Origin: Acetatifactor sp.
GTDB lineage: Bacteria > Bacillota > Clostridia > Lachnospirales > Lachnospiraceae
DNA length: 6,263 nt
Direction of reading: 5' to 3'
NCBI GenBank assembly: GCA_024699575.1
Contig: JAILPF010000353.1
Coordinates: 1-6,263, forward strand
Within the stretch, counting starts at the first letter, position 1, and each line of letters opens with the position of its first letter. Positions 1 through 5,318 of the stretch are shown here, piece by piece. The notes below the pieces were generated by a model, which made no database searches, was not told the origin of the DNA, and was given only the letters and a program-made list of their open reading frames with translations. A program made the position numbers and the translations under genes.

Positions 1-256
1 CATAGCTGAAAGACCTTGCCAGACAGCGGGGAAAGTATGTATAATTAAAATAAATTATTGTAACCAGAATATGGAAGCTACCAGTGATGAGACAAGCAAG
101 ACTTTCTTTCCTACTGCCGAGTATGCTGTGGATGGAAGGACTTATTCAAAAGAATTGTATCAAGGCAGCTCCTCCTATCGTGAAGGCAAGATAATTACGG
201 TTTTTTATAATCCGGATGACCCCGCAGTAGTGCATGCTAAAGGCGTGAAAGATTAA
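1..256 (+). CDS. DUF3592-like small protein, C-terminal part (5' end outside window)
   Basis: The frame read from base 2 has no stop until TAA at 254-256, so about 84 residues are visible and the true start lies to the left. The ATG at 71 is a poor start because no Shine-Dalgarno sequence precedes it. The C-terminal half resembles the end of DUF3592 proteins: a beta-strand pair around FFPTAEYAVDGRTY, a Gly/Ser-rich turn (GSSSYREG), then a strand and the typical ending ITVFYNPDDPAVVHAKG. Members of this family are usually small proteins with one or two N-terminal membrane helices and an extracytoplasmic beta domain of unknown function; the helices would lie outside the window. The gene ends 21 bases before the thrS start codon and shares its frame, which suggests one transcript. 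The family assignment rests on remembered family patterns and is moderately secure; the function is unknown. Confidence 0.6.
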   Translation, partial: IAERPCQTAGKVCIIKINYCNQNMEATSDETSKTFFPTAEYAVDGRTYSKELYQGSSSYREGKIITVFYNPDDPAVVHAKGVKD

Positions 257-263
257 CAAAAAA

Positions 264-270
264 AGGAGGA
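264..270 (+). promoter_or_regulatory. Ribosome binding site for thrS (sets the GTG start)
   Basis: AGGAGGA, preceded by an A-run, ends seven bases before the GTG at 278. It is nearly the full anti-16S complement and is the only good ribosome binding site near the start of the synthetase. It supports GTG 278 as the start and so supports the absence of an N-terminal TGS domain. Confidence 0.85.
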
Positions 271-277
271 TCATAAA

Positions 278-2170
278 GTGGAAAAAGAAGAATTTTTGGG
301 ACTGTATAGGCATTCTTTGGCTCATGTGCTTGCAAAAGCAGTGATTGAGATTTTTGGAAAGGAACAGGTGCAGTATGCAATCGGTCCACAGATTGAAGAT
401 GGGTGCTATTATGATTTTGTACTTCCCAGAACGGTGACAGAGGATGACTACAAAACTATCGAAGATAAGATGAATGAAATCCTAAAGAGAAAAGAGGATT
501 GGAGAAGGGAAGAAGTCTCAAGAGAAAACGCAGAGAAACTCTTTGCCGGACAGAAATACAAACTGGAAATCATCCATGATTTGCCAGAGGATGCTACCAT
601 CTCTGTCTACTATACAGGGGATGACTTTGTGGATTTATGTCGAGGACCTCATGTAGAAAATTCCAAGGAACTGTTGTCTGCGGCTTTCAAGGTGAAGTCT
701 GCATCCAGTGCATACTGGCGAGGAGATCAAAAAAAGGATTCCATGCAGAGAATCTATCTGTATGCTTTTCCGAGTAAGGATGAGCTGAAAGCACATCTTA
801 ATTTCATCAAAGAGGCATTGGAAAGAGATCACAAAAAGATTGGTGCGAAACAGGAACTTTTTATGTTCCATGAGACTGCGCCCGGCATGCCGTACTGGCT
901 CCCCAGAGGATGGAAGCTTTATCAGGAGTTGTTAAAATATTCCAGGGAATTGCAGGAAAGACATGGATATCAGGAAATCGCAGCTCCCCTTGTCAACAAT
1001 AAGAAGCTTTGGCTGATTTCCGGACATTGGGCTCACTATGTAAACAACATGTTCATGGTACCGGGCTTTGACGGATACCTTAAGGCTGATGCAGAAGTAC
1101 CCGGAGTTCTTGAGGACCTGAATGACGAAGATGCACCGGTGCATATGACGAAGCTTTCTGCACTGACTCCTTTGTACAACAGAGAAAAGGACGATACCAT
1201 GGCAGCAAAGCCCATGAACTGCCCCAATGCCATGATTACCTACAAGAGAACCAATCATTCTTACAAGGAACTTCCGATTCGCTACAGTGAATATGATGTA
1301 TTGCACCGCAAAGAAAAATCCGGACAGATGAATGGGTTGTTCCGTGTACAGGAATTCCGTCAGGATGATGACCATACTTTCGTAATGGAAAGCCAGATTG
1401 AATCAGAAATCGCTGATATCATGAGTATTGCGGATGAAATCTACGGAACCTTCGGAGTCACCTACAAGGCAGAGCTTTCCACAAGACCGGAGGATTTCAT
1501 GGGCGATATTGAAGTGTGGAATCGTGCCGAAGCAGCCCTTAAGAAGATTCTGGATGAAAAATACGGCGAAGGCGGTTACGAGATTAATGAAGGTGACGGC
1601 GCTTTCTATGGACCAAAGATTGACCTGCAGATCAAAGATGCCCTGGGAAGAGAATGGCAGTGTGGAACCATTCAGCTTGATTTTCAGCTCCCACATAATT
1701 TTGGACTGACTTACCAGGACGCTGAAGGCAATATGGTACAGCCTGTGGTAATTCATCGTGCAATCTATGGTTCACTGGAACGTTTTATTGGTATTATTAC
1801 CGAGAATTTCAAAGGAGCATTTCCGTTTTGGCTGAATCCTTACCAGGTCGGCGTGGTTCCTATTCGTGTAGAGCATAATGCCTATGCCGAGAAGGTTGTG
1901 GATGCATTAAAAGCTGCCGGTGTGCGCGTAGAAGTGGACTATGCAGATAGAAACATGAATGAAAAGATTAAAAATTATAAAGTGTTGCGTGACCCTTACA
2001 TTGTCGTAGTGGGTGACAAAGAGGCTGAGGAAGGAACCGTGGCTGTTACAGTACGCGGCGAAAAGGAACAGATTCATAACCTGAAGCTGGAAAAATTTGT
2101 TGAAATCTGTCAGCAGCTTAACCGAACTCATGCAAGAGACCTGATTACCGCAAAGGATGTCTTTTGCTGA
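278..2170 (+). CDS. thrS: Threonine--tRNA ligase, atypical form lacking the TGS domain
   Basis: This cytoplasmic class II synthetase attaches threonine to tRNA-Thr. The protein has 630 residues and starts at GTG with a strong ribosome binding site. It opens directly with the second additional (editing) domain: HSLAH at 12-16 and DLCRGPH at 119-125 form the expected His/His/Asp/Cys/His editing site for mischarged Ser-tRNA, followed by AYWRGD at 145-150. The catalytic core follows: motif 1 region with SGHW (248-251), motif 2 HRKE (343-346), and motif 3 GSLERF (498-503). The three zinc ligands are present as C315, H366 and H493. An anticodon-binding domain starts near 525. Oddities: no TGS domain of about 60 residues; about 40 extra residues at roughly 260-310; MNCPNAM instead of the usual MNCPGH; RVQEF instead of RVRGF after motif 2; and a short tail after about 614. 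All catalytic and zinc residues are kept, so the enzyme is probably active. It may be a second, specialised ThrRS rather than the housekeeping copy (inference). Confidence 0.96.
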   Translation: MEKEEFLGLYRHSLAHVLAKAVIEIFGKEQVQYAIGPQIEDGCYYDFVLPRTVTEDDYKTIEDKMNEILKRKEDWRREEVSRENAEKLFAGQKYKLEIIHDLPEDATISVYYTGDDFVDLCRGPHVENSKELLSAAFKVKSASSAYWRGDQKKDSMQRIYLYAFPSKDELKAHLNFIKEALERDHKKIGAKQELFMFHETAPGMPYWLPRGWKLYQELLKYSRELQERHGYQEIAAPLVNNKKLWLISGHWAHYVNNMFMVPGFDGYLKADAEVPGVLEDLNDEDAPVHMTKLSALTPLYNREKDDTMAAKPMNCPNAMITYKRTNHSYKELPIRYSEYDVLHRKEKSGQMNGLFRVQEFRQDDDHTFVMESQIESEIADIMSIADEIYGTFGVTYKAELSTRPEDFMGDIEVWNRAEAALKKILDEKYGEGGYEINEGDGAFYGPKIDLQIKDALGREWQCGTIQLDFQLPHNFGLTYQDAEGNMVQPVVIHRAIYGSLERFIGIITENFKGAFPFWLNPYQVGVVPIRVEHNAYAEKVVDALKAAGVRVEVDYADRNMNEKIKNYKVLRDPYIVVVGDKEAEEGTVAVTVRGEKEQIHNLKLEKFVEICQQLNRTHARDLITAKDVFC

Positions 2171-2209
2171 GGAAGATGAATATGGAAGTGATGGAGTGAA
2201 GTTTGTAAA

Positions 2210-3136
2210 ATGAAAAAAAGAACGGTAAGCATATGGTGTGTGTGTTTGGCGACATTGATGCTGGCAGGATGCGGTGCAAAGGCGGAAATCGAAGAACAGA
2301 CGCAAACAGTTGCAGAGCAGGACGAAACTGTGGAACAGAGTGAAACAGAAGAAGATACTGTAACGGATAAAGAGTTCGTGGTCGATTATGCACATGACTA
2401 CACCGCAGAAATTCAAGAGGAAGTGAAAGCGATTGTACTTTCTTCAACATCCTTGCAGGAGGAACTTGAGAAAGTGGAGCAGCTTAGCGAAAGATATCTC
2501 CCGCTTGCCACGCAGGCACAGACTCAGGCGGAAATGAATCAGGCAGCAGGATGGTTCTACACTATTTGGGGCACGGAACTGAATGACTTGTGGAGCAGAA
2601 TCAGTAATCAGGCTGATGAGCAGACCAAGGAGAGATTACTTGCCGAACAGAGAAACTGGGTGAGTATGAAAGAGGAGATAACCTTGGAATACTATGGACC
2701 TGCGGAAGAAAACGGCAGCATGTATCCCACACTTTATTCTTCCTTCTGGGAGAATAACACCAGAAACAGATGCTATATACTTGCCAGTGAACTTGCCGGG
2801 ATACAGGGAGAGTCTTTTTTGCTGCCGGACAAGTCAACGAAATACGGAGTCTTCGTAGATAATCAGGGCACCGGCAGTGTGTATAGTTCTCTGATTACCC
2901 GCACAGGCTGGGAAGGCGACGATGAGGCAATTGTTTCCATATACAGATTGATTGCACTGGAAGGCTCTTTTACAGATAACGGCGACGGGACACTTTCCTT
3001 CCGGGATGAGGAATGCGATGTGGAAGGAATCATCACCATAGCCCCCTGGAACGGTGCATCTTTCGAAGTGACTGCCAGCCCGGAAGATTTCGTTGTGAGT
3101 GTAGGAGAGACATTCGAGTTTGATTTTGTATTCTAA
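2210..3136 (+). CDS. Lipoprotein with LprI/DUF1311-like domain
   Basis: This is a 308-residue secreted lipoprotein. The N-terminus has MKKR, a hydrophobic stretch (residues 6-19) and a lipobox LAGC with the lipidated cysteine at 21. A low-complexity acidic, Gln/Thr-rich linker runs from about 22 to 55. Residues 65-195 look helical. They contain LLAEQRNWVSMKEE (143-156), which matches the Q-R-x-W signature of DUF1311, the domain named after the LprI lysozyme inhibitor. From about 205 to the end the sequence is beta-rich and ends in alternating hydrophobic and acidic residues (FEFDFVF). The start is supported by GGAG at 2193-2196, with somewhat long spacing. The gene begins 39 bases after thrS with no terminator between, so co-transcription is likely. 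Lysozyme inhibition is known for only some relatives and should not be assumed. The lipoprotein call is secure; the LprI-like call is moderate. Confidence 0.8.
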   Translation: MKKRTVSIWCVCLATLMLAGCGAKAEIEEQTQTVAEQDETVEQSETEEDTVTDKEFVVDYAHDYTAEIQEEVKAIVLSSTSLQEELEKVEQLSERYLPLATQAQTQAEMNQAAGWFYTIWGTELNDLWSRISNQADEQTKERLLAEQRNWVSMKEEITLEYYGPAEENGSMYPTLYSSFWENNTRNRCYILASELAGIQGESFLLPDKSTKYGVFVDNQGTGSVYSSLITRTGWEGDDEAIVSIYRLIALEGSFTDNGDGTLSFRDEECDVEGIITIAPWNGASFEVTASPEDFVVSVGETFEFDFVF

Positions 3137-3173
3137 GGGAAAGGAATGGCAAAAATCCGGCTGCTTTCGCCTC

Positions 3174-3202
3174 TTGCTAATTTTTGGAATAATTGATACA
3201 AT
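3174..3202 (+). promoter_or_regulatory. Sigma-A type promoter for the 107-residue orphan gene
   Basis: TTGCTA at 3174-3179 and TACAAT at 3197-3202 are separated by exactly 17 bases in an AT-rich stretch, 47 bases upstream of the ATG at 3250. The -10 element matches 5 of 6 consensus positions and the -35 element 4 of 6. This implies the orphan gene can be transcribed independently of the thrS transcript. Confidence 0.65.
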
Positions 3203-3209
3203 ATCCGAC

Positions 3210-3223
3210 AGGGATATTTCCCT
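3210..3223 (+). repeat. Short inverted repeat just after the promoter
   Basis: AGGGA TATT TCCCT is a perfect 5-bp stem with a 4-base loop. It begins eight bases after the -10 element, in the presumed start region or leader of the 107-residue gene. It could be a small operator or a 5' mRNA hairpin. A stem this short could arise by chance. Confidence 0.3.
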
Positions 3224-3249
3224 AAGATAGATTGGGTGAGGTGTAAGTT

Positions 3250-3573
3250 ATGGAACTGATTTCATTGAACAAGGAATACAACCTTGTCAGACAGGACAAC
3301 ATGGAAAAGTTCATGAAAGTCAACAAATTGTATCCTACTATCGTCCTTGTTGAGGAATACTGGATTACATCGGACGAGACCATGGGCAACAGATGTGCAT
3401 TTTTCGAATCTTACAGAAAGGCAGAAGAGTACGCAAATCGTCTTGCAGAGAATCATTCAGCTCTGAATGAGAACAATGCAAAGCCTTTCAGCATTTTCTT
3501 GAATGGAAAAGAGACAAAAATCGACGGACACCTGGATGAATTCCTGGCCGGTAAAATACAAATCGGTAAATAA
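3250..3573 (+). CDS. Hypothetical protein, 107 residues
   Basis: I do not recognise a family. The ATG is preceded by a usable ribosome binding site (GGGTGAGGTG, 3234-3243). The gene has its own promoter upstream and an intrinsic terminator downstream, so it is most likely a genuine single-gene unit. The protein has no signal peptide and no membrane segment, so it is probably cytoplasmic. It is charged and has one cysteine (C49). The visible pattern is an N-terminal mixed region, a hydrophobic strand (YPTIVLVEEYWI, about 28-39), an amphipathic helix rich in Glu/Ala/Arg (about 53-68), a short strand SIFLNGKET and an acidic end. This suggests a small alpha/beta fold, but that is only a reading of the pattern. 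No function is assigned. Confidence 0.75.
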   Translation: MELISLNKEYNLVRQDNMEKFMKVNKLYPTIVLVEEYWITSDETMGNRCAFFESYRKAEEYANRLAENHSALNENNAKPFSIFLNGKETKIDGHLDEFLAGKIQIGK

Positions 3574-3584
3574 AATAGTTCAAT

Positions 3585-3613
3585 AAAATAACCGCAGTTT
3601 GCGGTTATTTTTC
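3585..3613 (+). terminator. Intrinsic terminator after the 107-residue gene
   Basis: A perfect 12-bp stem (3585-3596 pairing with 3600-3611) has a GTT loop and a GC core ACCGCA/TGCGGT. It is preceded by A-residues and ends in a T-run at 3608-3612. It begins 12 bases after the stop codon. The A-run/T-run symmetry means it could also work for transcription from the right. Confidence 0.92.
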
Positions 3614-3626
3614 ATATAATGATAAT
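3599..3626 (+). promoter_or_regulatory. Probable promoter for the TIM-barrel gene, overlapping the terminator
   Basis: TTGCGG at 3599-3604 and GATAAT at 3621-3626 are spaced by 16 bases. The -35 element is weak (3 of 6) and lies in the 3' arm of the preceding terminator. The -10 element matches 5 of 6 positions. A perfect TATAAT also occurs at 3615-3620 but has no matching -35 element at usual spacing. Either way, the -10 region lies inside the Fur-like palindrome. Confidence 0.45.
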
Positions 3627-3633
3627 CATTTAT
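3615..3633 (+). promoter_or_regulatory. Putative Fur box (iron-responsive operator)
   Basis: TATAATGATAATCATTTAT matches the classical 19-base Fur box GATAATGATAATCATTATC at 15 of 19 positions. It contains a perfect 13-base palindrome AATGATAATCATT (3618-3630, 6-1-6). It overlaps the candidate -10 element of the next gene, which is the usual place for a repressor site. The match is seen in the sequence; binding by Fur or a relative (Zur, PerR) is inferred. Confidence 0.5.
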
Positions 3634-3676
3634 GTGCGAACAGCTACTTTGGAAGAAGGCATAAGGGAGAAAAATT

Positions 3677-4504
3677 ATGAGAAAACTATGCATTGCATCA
3701 TGGACAGGGTATGATATTACAGATATTGAGGCGCTGCCTCTGATTGCGGAAGCGGGATTTGACGGATTTTTCCCGGACTGGGAGCCGGAAAAAGATATGA
3801 ATAAGATTGCAGCGGTGGCTAAGGATTGTGGCCTCTTTTTGCAGTCTGTACACGGTCCGTTTGGAAATATGGATAAAATGTGGGAACCGGGAGCTGAAGG
3901 AGATGCGGCGGCACGGGAACTGATAGAGTGTCTGAGAGTCTGTGAGAAAATCGGAGCACCTATTATGGTGGCACATGCAATCATTGGGATGGATAAGCAT
4001 GAACCAAACGACATCGGCGTGGAGCGATTTGCCCTGGTGGCAAGGGAAGCGGAGAGAGTTGGTGTTATGCTTGCTCTTGAAAACGTGGAAGGAATAGAGT
4101 ATCTCCTGAAGCTTCGGGATACTATCGGTGACATGCCTTCTGTCAGATATTGTTGGGATTCCGGGCACGAAATGTGTTATAATGGTTCTATGGACGTGCC
4201 TGCCCTCTATAATGGCAAACTTATTTGTACGCATTTGAACGACAACTGTGGTCAGACGGATCCTGCTATGGTAACCTGGCATGATGACTCTCATATGATG
4301 CCTTTTGACGGAAAGGCAGATTGGCGAGGGATTGCTGACAGATTAAACCGAGAAAAATACGAAGGACCGCTGACTTTCGAGCTGACCTGCCTGAATAAGC
4401 CGGGGCGTCATACGCATGAGATTTACAGTACACTTTCGCCTGCCGAATTTTTTAAAAAGGCATATGACAAGGCAGTGGAGGTCGAAAAACTGGTGGAGAG
4501 ATAG
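3677..4504 (+). CDS. Sugar phosphate isomerase/epimerase-type TIM barrel protein
   Basis: This 275-residue cytoplasmic protein belongs to the xylose isomerase-like/AP endonuclease 2 TIM barrel superfamily, whose members isomerise or epimerise sugars or related polyols using a divalent metal. The likely metal and catalytic residues fall at the ends of successive beta strands: H59 (QSVHGP), H100 (MVAH), E135 (LALENVEG), D161 with H164 (CWDSGHE), H186 (CTHLNDN), H206 (SHMMPFDGKADW) and E235 (LTFELT). The full length is normal for the family and no signal peptide is present. The start has GGGAG at 3665-3669, seven bases before the ATG. The gene stands alone between a terminator and the next promoter, so neighbours give no clue to the substrate. 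The promoter overlaps a Fur-like palindrome, suggesting metal-responsive control. The superfamily call is secure; substrate and exact reaction cannot be read from sequence. Confidence 0.88.
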   Translation: MRKLCIASWTGYDITDIEALPLIAEAGFDGFFPDWEPEKDMNKIAAVAKDCGLFLQSVHGPFGNMDKMWEPGAEGDAAARELIECLRVCEKIGAPIMVAHAIIGMDKHEPNDIGVERFALVAREAERVGVMLALENVEGIEYLLKLRDTIGDMPSVRYCWDSGHEMCYNGSMDVPALYNGKLICTHLNDNCGQTDPAMVTWHDDSHMMPFDGKADWRGIADRLNREKYEGPLTFELTCLNKPGRHTHEIYSTLSPAEFFKKAYDKAVEVEKLVER

Positions 4505-4506
4505 TT

Positions 4507-4535
4507 TTGCAAATATATGTTGCAGTGAATATACT
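4507..4535 (+). promoter_or_regulatory. Sigma-A type promoter for the SIMPL-domain gene
   Basis: TTGCAA at 4507-4512 and TATACT at 4530-4535 have a 17-base spacer, in the 58-base gap after the TIM-barrel gene. The -35 element matches 4 of 6 positions and the -10 element 5 of 6. It places the transcription start shortly before the ribosome binding site at 4549-4554. No terminator separates it from the upstream gene, so read-through is also possible. Confidence 0.65.
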
Positions 4536-4562
4536 ATTAATAGGTAAAGGGAGGAAAGAAAG

Positions 4563-5312
4563 ATGGAAAACAAAAAATCAAATGTATTAAGTGCTCTTTT
4601 TATCGGCATCGCTGTAATTGCAAGCTGTTGTATTTTGGCGTTTGCGTTTTTGCGGTATAAGGTGGACTCTTCCAGAAGCATTACAGCGACAGGTTCTGCC
4701 AGTGTGGACTTTGAAGCGGATGTGATTGTATGGCGTGGTTCGTTCTCTGCGTACTCCGGCAGTTCCGGGGAGGCTTATGAGGAAATCAAGCGCCAGGCAG
4801 CCCTTGTAGAAGATTATCTTAAGGAAAAGGGACTAAAGAGTGATGAATATGTGTTATCAGCCGTAGATATCAGAGAGCGCTCTCAAAATTACTATGATAA
4901 TTACGGTAACTATATGTACAGCCTGGTAGATGGATATGAATTGTCACAGAACGTACAGGTAAGTTCCGGTAATATTGATCTGGTAGAGGATGTGTCCCGC
5001 GACATTTCCAAATTATTGGATCAAAATGTTAAACTGACAAGCGGAGCCCCGGAATATTATTGTACGGGTCTCGATTCTATCAAATTAGATTTGATTGAAA
5101 AGGCTACTGAGAATGCAAAAAGCAGAATCGATATCATGGCAGACAAGTCAGGAGCCGGCGTGGGGGTATTAAAGAACTCCAATCTAGGGGTGTTCCAGAT
5201 TACAGCCAAAAACTCCGGAACGTCATATTACAGCTACGACGGTTATCTGGATACCAGTAGCCGCTACAAGACGGCATCAATCACTGTGAAGTTGGAGTAT
5301 GGTATAAAATAA
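4563..5312 (+). CDS. SIMPL domain-containing (DUF541) membrane-anchored protein
   Basis: This 249-residue protein has one N-terminal membrane helix (residues 9-30) after a short Lys-containing start, so it is anchored with its C-terminal part outside the cell. Residues 38-249 match the SIMPL/DUF541 pattern. They open with ITATGSASVDFEADV, where the family has a strand with GxGxV followed by D, then W-R-G-SF, and a helix EAYEEIKRQ. Next come an LKSDEY turn, the conserved YELSQNVQV strand and a helix with the K-ATENAKSR pattern. The end is a final strand SITVKLEYGIK. The start has an excellent ribosome binding site (AAAGGGAGG, 4546-4554). SIMPL proteins include periplasmic or surface proteins such as E. 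coli YggE and Brucella BP26; their biochemical role is not settled. The length is typical. The next gene starts six bases downstream, so the two are probably co-transcribed. Confidence 0.88.
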   Translation: MENKKSNVLSALFIGIAVIASCCILAFAFLRYKVDSSRSITATGSASVDFEADVIVWRGSFSAYSGSSGEAYEEIKRQAALVEDYLKEKGLKSDEYVLSAVDIRERSQNYYDNYGNYMYSLVDGYELSQNVQVSSGNIDLVEDVSRDISKLLDQNVKLTSGAPEYYCTGLDSIKLDLIEKATENAKSRIDIMADKSGAGVGVLKNSNLGVFQITAKNSGTSYYSYDGYLDTSSRYKTASITVKLEYGIK

Positions 5313-5318
5313 GTTGAA

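Noticed and set aside
71..256. The small frame before thrS as a split-off TGS domain of the synthetase
   Set aside because: The sequence (FFPTAEYAVDGRTY...ITVFYNPDDPAVV) fits DUF3592 and lacks the TGS pattern of I-T-L-P-D-G followed by a VNG strand. A stop codon and a new ribosome binding site separate it from thrS.
1428..1709. A 93-codon frame inside thrS on the + strand, and several antisense frames across thrS and the TIM-barrel gene
   Set aside because: They overlap strongly conserved coding sequence in another frame, have no ribosome binding sites and show low-complexity shadow composition.
3150..3186. Possible terminator after the lipoprotein gene (CAAAAAT/ATTTTTG)
   Set aside because: The pairing is seven AT-rich pairs with a loop of over 20 bases and no following T-run. 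The nearby GGC/GCC pairing is only three pairs. It is too weak to call.
3632..3664. A 10-codon leader peptide (MCEQLLWKKA) before the TIM-barrel gene
   Set aside because: It has no ribosome binding site, its ATG lies inside the Fur-like palindrome near the expected transcription start, it has no run of regulatory codons and no attenuator hairpin follows.
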